NCBI GenBank assembly: GCA_964011275.1
Contig: CAXGOB010000053.1
Coordinates: 1 to 35,095 of the forward strand
Direction of reading: 5' to 3'
Origin: UBA7328 sp002471345
Lineage (GTDB): Bacteria; Bacteroidota; Bacteroidia; Chitinophagales; Saprospiraceae
Length of the DNA stretch: 35,095 bases
Shown here: positions 10,355 through 20,241 of the stretch, in pieces
How positions within the stretch are numbered: position 1 is the stretch's first letter
Layout of the letters: each line of letters opens with the position of its first letter
Program-made: the position numbers and the translations under genes
The notes under the pieces: model-generated
Told to the model about the DNA's origin: nothing
Databases searched by the model: none
What the model saw: the letters and a program-made list of their open reading frames with translations, nothing else

Positions 10355-12921
10355 ATGAAACTGAAAATAATAATCGGCTTATCATTCCTCTTCCTATGGA
10401 ATATGTCCGTTTTAGCTCAGGATTTGGGTGCAGAAATAGAAGGAGCTGTAAAAATTGGAAACTACACTGGAGATTCAACCAAGATGAATGCAGGTATCAT
10501 CCGTTGGAACGGATCCGATTTTGAAGGGTGGAATGGATTGAATTGGAGATCTTTAACATCTTACATATTAGCCTCAGATAATGTTGTACTACCTCCACCG
10601 GCACTTATATTACCACCTGTAGAATTTGCACCATCGAGCCCATTGAATAACCCTGGATGGACAGAAGGTCCATTGTGGAGCATTGATGGCAATTTTATCA
10701 ATGGCAATTTTGACCCTTCATATTACAACATTTCTGTTCCAAGAATGGGGACTACTGATAATTTTCCTGTTGTCTTTATTACTAACAATGTGGAAAGGAT
10801 GAGGATGCGCGTCGATGGTGATATTACTATTAACAGAAGTGTCTATTTTAATACTGATCTACTAGGAACTCAAACCATAAACAATGGCCCCTTTTCAGTC
10901 ACCAATGTTAGTCCTACCTTACTGTCCAGAATTCTAACAGTGGACAAAAGAACCCGACTTAATGACAAGCTAGAAGTTTTTGGCCCAACAAAACTGAACA
11001 ACACATTGCTTGTGGACAATAAAGGGTTAGGCACATTTCCTTCAGAGTTTAAAGGGGCAGTAAAAATTTCTGATACCACTCAATCAGAAGGTGCAATCGA
11101 GGAAGGGTCTGCTGCAAATCCACCTATAAATTTGACCGTTAGCACTAATAATGGAGCTCTTGTAGTTGACGGCGGAGCCGGAATAGGGAGAAATTTCAAT
11201 GTCGGTGGAGATTTCGCCGTCCGGGGTAGCACGGCATTTGGAGGCGCCGTAAGCTTCTACAGTCCTTTATCAATCAAAGCTACAGAACAATCAGAAACTC
11301 TTTGGGTAGGAGATACCATTACCGGAGCATTAAGAGTATTTGGTGGAACAGGGATACGTGGGAAACTTAATGTGGGTGATGACTTTAGTATTCGACAACG
11401 ACCAGTAAGCCTGCCGTATGGTAGTCCAACGGATCCAATTGATGTATTCAATATCAATGCAACAACAGGACAAGTAACTCTTAAGTCTAATCTTTTTCCC
11501 ACACCTGAAGACCTTGTACCTGTCATTTTACCAGGAATTAATTCTACTCATGACATGGATTTTGACAACTATCCGCTCAGAATCGAAGGGGGAAACCAGG
11601 GTATTGCCATCAAGGTTAAAGGAAGCAGTCCAAATGGCAGATCAAATGATAACAATTTCATGTCCTTTTGGGATGAGAATGGGATGAGAATGGGATGTGG
11701 GGAAGAATAGAAGGGGAAAGAGTCGCTGAGTTTACAAATAGTCCTGGTTATGAGCTGGCTAAAAAAGGACAGGCATATACTGAGTTTGCCTCCGAAGTTA
11801 AGGAAGGGTTTGCAATCGCCAATACGGTAATCGCTGCTTTACAGCTTGTTAAAGCTTCTCTAGATTTTAGGATATGTGTTGGTTTTGGTGTTTGTTTTGC
11901 ACTTCCTAGCATTGCGGGAATTGCATTCGCTGTTGTTGAAGTTGCATCTGCCGGCACTCAACTACATTTTGCCCAACAAGCTCTTGGAAGAGCAAGAGAA
12001 CTCACCACGATTTTCGATACGAATAAATCAATGTTAGAAGGAGTGACATATAAGTCCAGCGCCGGAGATTATGCAGAGTATTTGCTCAGGGCAGAATTTG
12101 ACGAAAAGGTTTCAGCTGGGGATGTTATTGGGGTGATCGGTGGCAAAGTATCAAAGAATACCACAGATGCAGAGAGAATAATGGTAGTCTCTTCCAAGCC
12201 AATAGTACTGGGTAATATGCCACAACCAGGAGAAGAGGTGAAATATGAAAAAGTGGCATTTATGGGACAAATCCCCGTGAAGGTTTTTGGAAATGTGAGT
12301 ATTGGAGATTATATCGTGCCCAGTGGAAATAACGACGGTGTAGGAGTAGCAATCTCACCTTCAGAATTAGGATCTGATGATGTGAAAAATATTGTAGGCG
12401 TTGCGTGGAGTGAAAGTGAAATCACATTTGGATATAATATGGTTATGGTAGCTGTCGGTCTTAATAGAAACGATAATAATCACGTAGTAGCCAAATTGGA
12501 ATCACAAGTGAATGAGCAGGATATAGAAATTAACCAAATGAAGAGAATGCTGAATGATGCATTTGCCACTATTGATAGAATTAAAAATAGAGATGAAAGA
12601 TCTGTTTCTGATTCCGGTCAAAGCCTATCTGATGTATATGGTTCTTCAGGTATCTACAACAACAGAAAATATGAAATAATGGAAATTGGTGGGGGCGAAT
12701 TGGTTTCTTGGGAAATAACTGAAGATGATTTCGATAAGGCTATGGTTTTCCTTGAAGACTTGTATCGTAATAATAATTTGGATTATGAAAACAACATTGT
12801 ATTTCAGCAAATCAAAAATGATCCCAACTATAAGAATCAAATGTTTAAGAGTGTAAAGGAAAAATTAATCCAAAGATATTTAGATCATCAGGAAAAGCAC
12901 CACGGTTTAGAGAAGCATTGA
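10355..12921 (+). pseudogene. Paralogue B: same family, frameshifted by an 11-bp tandem duplication
   Basis: The gene starts at ATG 10355 (MKLKIIIGLSFLFLW signal peptide) and follows A after 32 nt, with similar junction sequence between A/B and B/C. The first frame ends at TAG 11708-11710 after FWDENGMRMGCGEE. The second frame is open through 11695-12921 and resumes at MWGRIEGE. The cause is visible: GGATGAGAATG occurs twice in tandem at 11671-11681 and 11682-11692. Removing one copy gives FWDENGMWGRIEG, as in A and C, and a single 851-codon gene. All family parts are kept: EGAVKIGNYTG, GSDFEGWNG, CVGFGVC, SAGDYAEYLLRAEF, VAFMGQIPVKV, coiled coil and tail (FLEDLYRNNN). As it stands the product would be a 451-aa secreted N-terminal part without the GDYAEY domain. 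Confidence 0.88.
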
Positions 12922-12955
12922 GTTTGAAAGACATCTTGTTCTAAGAGCAGAAAAT

Positions 12956-15487
12956 ATGAAACTAAAAATAATCATCGGTTTATCTCTTGTCTTGTCGAGT
13001 CTAGTAGTAGTTGCTCAAGAGATTGAAACAGAAATTGAAGGGGGAATAAAGATTGGAAATTATGTAGGAGATACCACTCAAGCCAATTCTGGAATAATAA
13101 GATGGAATGGCTTTGATTTCCAAGGCTGGAATGGACTGAACTGGAGATCATTAAGCAATATTTTTGATTTAAGATCTGGTGTTATACCCCCACTTCCAGA
13201 TTCTATCCCACCAGCCACTCAAGCACCTTCCAGCCCTTTAGGAAATACCGGCTGGACGGAAGGCCCTTTATGGAGCATAGATGGCAATTAGGGAACCACA
13301 GTGTATAATCTTTCTGTTCCAAGAATAGGACCGACGGACTACTTTCCCCTTTTATTTATTACCGGGAATACCGAGTGGATGAGAATACGGGAAGATGGCG
13401 ACTTTATCATCAACAGAAGTGTATTCTTAAACACAGAACAACCGGGAGGTCAAACATTTAATAATGGACCATTTACAGTAGCTAATATGAGCCCTGGATT
13501 ACTCACCGGAATTTTAAAAGTAGACAAAAAGGCTTTGCTAAAATCATCCCTAGAAGTTTTTGGCTCAACCAAATTAAACAGTACGCTTCTTGCAAACAAT
13601 CAGAGTCTTAATCTGTTTCCATCAGAATTTACTGGTGCCGTGAATATTTCAGACAATACCCAGTCCCAAGGAGCCATAGAAGTTGGAACTTATCCTGACC
13701 CTATAGAACTTGTTGTTGATGCGAGTAAAGGAGCCCTTGTGGTAGATGGAGGTACTGGGGTTGCTAAGAATTTTAATGTAGGGGGAGACTTTGCAGTTCG
13801 AGGAAGTAGTGCATTTGGCGGACCCGTCAGCTTCTATAGTCCCCTTTCAGTAAAAGCATCTGAGGAGTCTAATACTTTATAGGTGGGTGACAGTATCACA
13901 GGAGCCTTGAGGGTTTATGGCGGAACTGGAATACGTGGAAGACTTAATGTGGGTAATGACTTTAGTGTGCGACAACAACCTGTTACTCTTCCATATGTTG
14001 GTTCTTCAGACCCAATAGATGTTTTCCGCGTAAACGCTACTAAGGGACAAGTAACTATTACGTCTAACATTTCAGCCCCTGATGATGATTTCAACAATTA
14101 TCCTTTGAGAATTGAAGGGGGTAATCAAGGCATCGCCATAAAAGTAGAAGGAAGTAGATCAAATAAAAATAATTTTGTCTCATTTTGGGATGAAACACCT
14201 GTAAGTAATCCAACCAAATCTGGTGCAACGTTAGCCTCCCCCGGCCCAACAATGTGGGGTCGCATAGAAGGAGAAGTGCAGGCTGAGTTTAATAATAATG
14301 CGGATCATGTTCTCGATTTAAAAGGAATGGCCTACAATGAATTTGATGCAGAAGTAAGCCTCGGCTTTGCATCAGCAAATTTAGCCGTAGCAATTGCTCA
14401 ACAAATCGCAGCGTTTGCGGGTGTCCGACCATGTGCCGGTTTTCCAGTCAACTGTGCAACTTCACCAAGCCCTTGGGAAATAGCTTATGCTGTTGCCACA
14501 ATTGCATCTGCCGGAGCTCAACTTGGTTTTGCGATTAATACCTTAATAAGAGCTAAAGAACTTACAAGTTTATATAATGCCAATAAAGTAGTGTTGGAAG
14601 GAGTAACCTATGCGTCAGGAGCAGGGGACTATGCCGAATATTTGCTTAAAACAGACATTCTTGAAGAAATTCTACCAGGAGATATTGTTGGCATGAAAGG
14701 CGGAAAAATTTCATTAAACACTTTTGATGTAGAAAGAAGTATGGTGGTCTCTACTCGACCAATTGTCTTAGGAAATATGCCAAGTCTGGGTAAGGAAGAA
14801 CACTATGAAAAGGTTGCTTTTATAGGTCAAGTACCCGTGAGTGTTTTTGGCAAAGTTGAAATCGGAGACTACATTGTCCCAAGTGAAAACAATGATGGTA
14901 TTGGAAAGGCCATCCCACCGTCAGAGATAACTCTTCTGAATATAAAAGATATCGTTGGCGTTGCCTGGACTAAAAGCGAAACTACATTTGGGTACAATAC
15001 AATAATCATTTCTGTTGGCCTCAATTCCAATGATAACAACCCGGTTGTTAAAAGATTAGAAAAGCAAATTCAAAGACAAGACGAAGAGATTTCAGACCTT
15101 GAAGCATCTTTAAGAATCTTGGAAAGTTTTATTCACTCTGTAGAATCTGGCAGCAATGACTTTGTTGTCCATGACGACCATGCCAAAAGTCACATTGAGG
15201 ATTATGAAAGAACAGGAATAGTTAACAATAGGAAATTTGAGATAACTGATACCGATGATGGTGAAGTCATTACTTGGGAGATTACAGAAAAGGATTTTGA
15301 CGATGCTATATTTTGGATTGAAAGCATGTTCAAAGAGCATAATCTCAACATTGAAGATGACATAGTCTTCAAACAAATCAAAAATGATCTTAATCATAAG
15401 ACCCAAATGTTCGAAAAGGTTCAAGAAAGAATGAAAGTACTTTTTCATGAGCATCAGGAAAAGTATCATAATGTTCAAAAGCAGTAA
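12956..15487 (+). pseudogene. Paralogue C: same family, two in-frame TAG codons
   Basis: ATG 12956 opens a signal peptide (MKLKIIIGLSLVLSSLVVVA) 34 nt after B. A single frame to TAA 15487 (843 codons) is broken by TAG at 13289-13291 and 13880-13882. The second stop sits in NTL*VGDSITGALRV, where A and B read LWVGD, so it is a TGG-to-TAG change. The first falls in a segment about five codons shorter than in A and B, right after SIDGN. Downstream coding is well preserved: GIAIKVEGSRS, MWGRIEGE, CAGFPVNC, GAGDYAEYLLKTD, PIVLGNMP, VAFIGQVPV, coiled coil and tail. Only a 111-aa secreted N-terminal fragment would be made without readthrough. It ends 89 nt before the adhesin gene at 15577. Confidence 0.87.
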
Positions 15488-15576
15488 GCTAGATATGAGT
15501 GTATGTTAACTATGATTGAAGAAATAAAATAGAAAAAGTGAGAGCTATAAACTTGTCTGGTATTGGTTTGACTGCT

Positions 15577-18500
15577 ATGAAAAATGTTTCAATAATATTT
15601 ATGTTGATACTAATGTTTTCAGGTGAATCTTGGTCTCAGCAAATTATCACGTTACCCAGTAAGGGTACAACATCAAAAGATATCACCCCGCAGGGCAATC
15701 TGAGATTTCAAAGAGGATTTTATCTTATTACTCCTGAAGAAATGATGAAAAGTGAGTTGGCAAATGGTTCTACCCTCAGTTCAATTGGGTTAACTATTGC
15801 CGGAGCTCAAAGTGATACAACGGAAGGGATTTTTAAGGTTTATTTACAAAATACTTCAGATATACATAGTCGTATAGATACTACATGGACCGTAATCAAT
15901 TCTTTGACAAATAAGTTTGACACATCTGGGTTTGAATTGGCAAATTATGAATGGCAGGTCCAATCCATTTGTAATTCTAACAGTTCACCTTTCTCCAATT
16001 TTTCTATGTTTTCTACTCTGGATTCATTGGACTGTAATCTCCCCGAAAACCTGAGAGTATCAGAATTGACTCCTTCTTCCGCAAGACTGAATTGGACTTC
16101 AGCTTATTCAGCTCAATTCTCTAACTATCAGGTTCAATACAAGATTAAAGATGAGGTTAACTGGACAAGTATTAATACCACTTCCACTTCTATTTTAATA
16201 AATAGTCTAATTGCAGATACTGTTTACAACTGGCAGGTGAGAACAATTTGTGATGTATCCTCTGATTTTATTCAGAGATCTTTTAAGACGCTCCCGACAG
16301 TTGAATGTGATGAGCCGTCTAACCTAATAGTTGGGGTTAATACTAATACTATGGCAACCCTTCGTTGGGACACGGTAATTGGAGCCTCTTATTACGACTT
16401 GAATTTCAGACGTGTTGGAACCTCTAATTGGCAATCTGTTCTAGTTTTTTCCGACTCTGTGACTATACCGATAACGATAAATGACAGTATGGCTACACTT
16501 GAACCAGGAACAGAATATGAATGGAGAGTACAAACGGTATGTGATATGGGAAGAGGTGCCTTTGTTCAGTCTGGTTCAAACATTACTACCATGGGTCCCA
16601 CTGTATGTTATGTGCCGGAAAACCTCTCGGCAAATGTAATGAGCGATACAAGTGCAGAATTGATGTGGAATCCTGTTCCACAGGCAACATCTTATAATAT
16701 CCGTTATCGATTGAAAAATTCGATACCTTGGGATAGTGTCATCTCTCCCATGACCTTAGTTCATTGTGATAGCATAATCATACCGGATACAATTGGTAGG
16801 TTAGAAGTTCCTTTTTCCGGTGGATCAGGAACGTTAAATTATTCAGGTCAAGGTTTATATGTTGCTTGGGAGTATGCGGATTCCACAGGAATATTGTCAA
16901 CTCCAAATGCTATTTTGGCAACTGCCGAAAATAATAACATTAAAGACCAATATGGGAAGGATTCAATATCATTTGTATTGAGTATGATATCCAGAAGCAA
17001 CGAAGCTGCTAATTCCCATTATAATATATTAGAAAAAGTTAGAGTCAGACCTGAAACGTGGTTTGGCACAAATGGTCTTGAAGACAGCGTAGAGGTGGTA
17101 ACCGTATATGCTATGGGCCAATATCCTTTAAATTACACTGACACTTCTAGAGTATCTACTTTAATAAAAAATCATTCCTCAAATACTAAAACCTATCCAG
17201 TAAGCCTTACTGTGAAGAGTACAAAGGATGGAACTGTCAGGCTCGATCCAATTACAAAAAATGTTACTATAAATGGTGATACCACTAGCTTAGTTTATTT
17301 TAACGACTGGATTCCGAAAATTGTAGAAACAGATTCAATCATAATTTCTGTATCCGGTCAAGGGACTGAAAATGTTTTAAAGAATAACAGAAATTTCTAT
17401 TTACAAAAAGTAAATGCAAATAATCTTGCATATGATGATAACTCCACTTCTGTTACCAGTGCAGGATTTGGTCAGGATAGTAGCGGATTAATCCTCTGTA
17501 GATACACTATGAATGGGTGTGGAAGTGTCAATGCTGCAAAGATATTTTTAGATTTTTCAGCTAAAGACAAAGAAGTTTATGCAGTGATCATGGATGGAGC
17601 AGGTAATCTAGTTGACTCTTCAGAAATGTTCACTCCCGATACCATCCAGGTTAGTAAATACCACACTTTCTATTTTCCAAAGGCACCATTTTTTGATAAA
17701 AGTGACTACTATATCGGTCTGGCACAAAAGGAAAATGGAGATTATAATCCAGTTGGAGTCCAATGGGAAACGCCATATATCCGCGATTCAGCATATTACA
17801 GAGCCAATATAGATGGTTCAAATTTGGTCAATCATCCATACCCAGGAAGGCTAATGATACAAGCACAGCATGTACCGGGCAGTATTTTTCCAAAAATCAC
17901 AGGTGATACGGACGCCAATGGAAATTTTTCATTGTGTGCAGGTGATATGGATATTTTGTATGCAGGTAGTAAATCTGTGCGTTATGCCAATAGAGTGATT
18001 GCTTTCAGCACGGAAAGTTCAAATACTAAATTTAGTAGCCTTGAGGTTTTAGGTCCCCCTGATGTAGAGTCGAATAATAATTTTAGCCCAAATCAATGGA
18101 TAGGTTCTACTCCCGATGAGCGGCGAGAATTTATAGAATTAGGATTTTCTAATCCAGGGAAAATCAACTTTGTTGATATATATGAGACGTTGAGCACAGG
18201 TGCTGTAGATTCAGTTTATATAAGAGAGACAGGAGGGACTTTTATGTATGTTTATTCAAAGGAGCTAGCTATGGGCCTAGGAGATTCTTCGTCTAATGTT
18301 TTGCGTATTTCTTTTGACACTACGAGTTTTAATGTGTCAGAAGTGCGCATTACACTGGCATCCGATTCTATTATTGAATTCAATGGAATAGATGCGGTAG
18401 GAATTGGACTACAAGGAGATTCATCATCATTTTCCACTTATAAATGGTCAACGACTCCTACCTCCACTAACAAGAATATTGTAATAAATGGCCCAGGAAC

Positions 18501-19728
18501 GTATTCTGTAACTGTGACTGATGCTCTGGGATGCATATATGTAGATAGCGTTGTTGTGAATACACCAAGTCAGGTTAAGCCTGATATATGGATAAATGGA
18601 GCAACTACAGTTCAGGACACAATTTTTTGTCAGGGTGAGAGTATCATTCTGAGATCCGATCAAACTTCTGGATTTACATGGAAACCTAATAATGAAGTAG
18701 TCGATACTTTGATAGTAGATACTGCTGGACAATACTTCCTAGAACTGAATGATGGTACCGGATGTGGGTTGCAATATTCAGATACCATTACAGTAGCCAT
18801 AGATACCATTCCATTGCCTGTAATTATTGGCTTTGAGGCAGGTATGTGTGTAAGTGGCGGGTCCAATACCTTGGCGACTGGAGCATATGAGGAATACTCT
18901 TGGTCTGATAACATTTCACTAACCCCTGTTAGTACAGCTAATACACTGAATGTAAATTCTCCTGGGACATTTAATGTCCGAGTAAAAGATGGAAATGGAT
19001 GTTTCGGAAACTCTATTAATATAGCCACATTTTTTGCTCCGCCACCTTCGCCAATAATTTCAGGAAATACTCCTTTTTGCGAGGGAAGCAGTATAGAGCT
19101 TGATGCCGGAATATTTAACTCTTATTCTTGGTCAACGGGAGCAATGTCACAAAAAATACCAACATCAATTACAGGTACCTATATAGTAACTGTCACAGAT
19201 ATCAATGGATGTACAGGGTCCTCGATTACCACTACCCAAATGATTCCTACTCCTACTCCTGTGATAGCTGGTGCTACAGGTTTTTGTGCTGGTAGTGGAA
19301 GTACATTACAAATAGCTGCTACTGGACCAAATTTGTCTACTTATAATTGGTCTACTGGAGCCACTACTTCCACCATTACTGTGGATGCTCCAGGCATGTA
19401 TTCAGTATCAATAACTGACATTTATGGTTGTATGGGCAACACAAGTACAAATATTGTTCAAGATGGGGAAATACCAAATACTCCAGGTCTTATTTCGGGA
19501 CCCGTATCGGCTGGTTCTGGTAATGTAAAATATACCATAGATGTGGTGCCAAATGCAACTTACTATGTATGGACAGTGCCAGATGGGGTAACCATAGTTG
19601 GCAAATCAGATTCCACTACCGTAATTCTGTCTATCCCTCCATCTACTACTGGAGAAATAACTGTTGGTGCAGCAAATCCATGTGGATTAAGCCCATGTTG
19701 GAATCCAAGATTTATTAAAGTCGAGTAA
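15577..19728 (+). CDS. Large secreted adhesin with Fn3, Ig-like and PKD-like domains
   Basis: The ATG at 15577 opens a signal peptide (MKNVSIIFMLILMFSGESW); the in-frame GTG at 15538 would add 13 residues before it. Three Fn3-like domains near the N-terminus share NLxV...LxW...Y.WQVRTICD patterns (16030-16600). A central beta-rich part with PLNYTDTS and YYIGLAQKENG follows. Four or so Ig-like repeats then appear, with YxWSTGATTxTITVxxPGxYSVxxTDxxGC (18430-19460). The end is a PKD-like domain (TYYVWTVPDGVTI, then ITVGAANPCG). Such repeat proteins in Bacteroidota are surface adhesins. No T9SS sorting domain is visible before the stop, which is unusual for this architecture; the 3' end may be truncated or the protein may be anchored another way. 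It probably shares an operon with paralogues A-C. Confidence 0.87.
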   Translation: MKNVSIIFMLILMFSGESWSQQIITLPSKGTTSKDITPQGNLRFQRGFYLITPEEMMKSELANGSTLSSIGLTIAGAQSDTTEGIFKVYLQNTSDIHSRIDTTWTVINSLTNKFDTSGFELANYEWQVQSICNSNSSPFSNFSMFSTLDSLDCNLPENLRVSELTPSSARLNWTSAYSAQFSNYQVQYKIKDEVNWTSINTTSTSILINSLIADTVYNWQVRTICDVSSDFIQRSFKTLPTVECDEPSNLIVGVNTNTMATLRWDTVIGASYYDLNFRRVGTSNWQSVLVFSDSVTIPITINDSMATLEPGTEYEWRVQTVCDMGRGAFVQSGSNITTMGPTVCYVPENLSANVMSDTSAELMWNPVPQATSYNIRYRLKNSIPWDSVISPMTLVHCDSIIIPDTIGRLEVPFSGGSGTLNYSGQGLYVAWEYADSTGILSTPNAILATAENNNIKDQYGKDSISFVLSMISRSNEAANSHYNILEKVRVRPETWFGTNGLEDSVEVVTVYAMGQYPLNYTDTSRVSTLIKNHSSNTKTYPVSLTVKSTKDGTVRLDPITKNVTINGDTTSLVYFNDWIPKIVETDSIIISVSGQGTENVLKNNRNFYLQKVNANNLAYDDNSTSVTSAGFGQDSSGLILCRYTMNGCGSVNAAKIFLDFSAKDKEVYAVIMDGAGNLVDSSEMFTPDTIQVSKYHTFYFPKAPFFDKSDYYIGLAQKENGDYNPVGVQWETPYIRDSAYYRANIDGSNLVNHPYPGRLMIQAQHVPGSIFPKITGDTDANGNFSLCAGDMDILYAGSKSVRYANRVIAFSTESSNTKFSSLEVLGPPDVESNNNFSPNQWIGSTPDERREFIELGFSNPGKINFVDIYETLSTGAVDSVYIRETGGTFMYVYSKELAMGLGDSSSNVLRISFDTTSFNVSEVRITLASDSIIEFNGIDAVGIGLQGDSSSFSTYKWSTTPTSTNKNIVINGPGTYSVTVTDALGCIYVDSVVVNTPSQVKPDIWINGATTVQDTIFCQGESIILRSDQTSGFTWKPNNEVVDTLIVDTAGQYFLELNDGTGCGLQYSDTITVAIDTIPLPVIIGFEAGMCVSGGSNTLATGAYEEYSWSDNISLTPVSTANTLNVNSPGTFNVRVKDGNGCFGNSINIATFFAPPPSPIISGNTPFCEGSSIELDAGIFNSYSWSTGAMSQKIPTSITGTYIVTVTDINGCTGSSITTTQMIPTPTPVIAGATGFCAGSGSTLQIAATGPNLSTYNWSTGATTSTITVDAPGMYSVSITDIYGCMGNTSTNIVQDGEIPNTPGLISGPVSAGSGNVKYTIDVVPNATYYVWTVPDGVTIVGKSDSTTVILSIPPSTTGEITVGAANPCGLSPCWNPRFIKVE

Positions 19729-19731
19729 TGT

Positions 19732-19764
19732 TATAAACAATTGTTCAATTCTGTGTTGTTTATA
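19732..19764 (+). terminator. Weak hairpin after the adhesin gene
   Basis: TATAAACAA (19732-19740) pairs with TTGTTTATA (19756-19764) across a 15-nt loop, starting 3 nt after the stop. The stem is AT-only and has no long T tract, so a terminator role is tentative. Confidence 0.35.
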
Positions 19765-19907
19765 TCTTGGAGGTGTGATGTGCTAAACGACTATCTAATC
19801 TTTAAAAGGTATGGTTAATATATGCATAGACCTTATACATATACCAAAATATATTTTAAGTGGATTGCTTTATTTGGCATACTTTTAAGGCATTAATTCA
19901 AGTGTAG

Positions 19908-19944
19908 AATTTCACATATTGTCTTTATAGTAAGGTGTGAAATT
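19908..19944. repeat. Inverted repeat AATTTCACA / TGTGAAATT
   Basis: A perfect 9-bp inverted repeat (19908-19916 and 19936-19944) with a 19-nt spacer lies in the spacer upstream of the 59-aa ORF and paralogue D. It may be an operator or RNA hairpin; no function can be assigned. Confidence 0.4.
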
Positions 19945-19980
19945 TGATCATTTATAAAGTTTTATGTCTACATCTTGTCA

Positions 19981-20010
19981 TTCCCACCAGAAAAAAGGCT
20001 GTTCCCACCA
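19981..20010. promoter_or_regulatory. Paired direct repeat TTCCCACCA, 12-bp spacer
   Basis: TTCCCACCA occurs exactly at 19981-19989 and 20002-20010, so the centres are 21 bp apart, two helical turns. It lies 52 nt upstream of the 59-aa ORF. The geometry (9-bp direct repeats, 12-bp gap) is that of LytTR-type response-regulator sites, although the bases do not match published LytTR consensus sites. The role is inferred from geometry and position only. Confidence 0.4.
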
Positions 20011-20061
20011 TTTATTTTCAAATAACAGCTTCAAATATGTACTTTGAATCAAAGATCTTAA

Positions 20062-20241
20062 ATGGAAAAGAACGAGATTAAAACTTTGCCGTTAAGCCCA
20101 TTGGTTGAAAACCTTTTGGAATTAGCAGAGGAAATCCAATCAAATGTGAAACATGATCGTAATAAATCCAATAAGAATAATGGTCAAATCAGATTCGAAA
20201 AGATCGAAATAAGTGATGGAAATTGTAAAAATGAAATATGA
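20062..20241 (+). CDS. Small 59-aa protein overlapping paralogue D
   Basis: ATG 20062 opens a 59-codon frame ending in TGA at 20239-20241, which overlaps the ATG of paralogue D (20238) in an ATGA junction typical of translational coupling. The product starts MEKNEIKTLPLSPLVENLLE and continues with a predicted helix (LAEEIQSNVK), then a polar Lys/Asn-rich part and EKIEISDGN. It has no signal peptide, so it would be cytoplasmic, unlike the secreted proteins beside it. I recognise no family. The overlap and the balanced codon content support a real gene; its small size keeps confidence moderate. It could be a regulator or chaperone for the fibre protein (inference). Confidence 0.55.
   Translation: MEKNEIKTLPLSPLVENLLELAEEIQSNVKHDRNKSNKNNGQIRFEKIEISDGNCKNEI

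Noticed and set aside
4807..13882. Genome-wide recoding of TAA or TAG
   Set aside because: Intact genes in the same window end with TAA (19728, 32555), TAG (7614, 25454) and TGA (1340, 10322), so all three act as normal stops.
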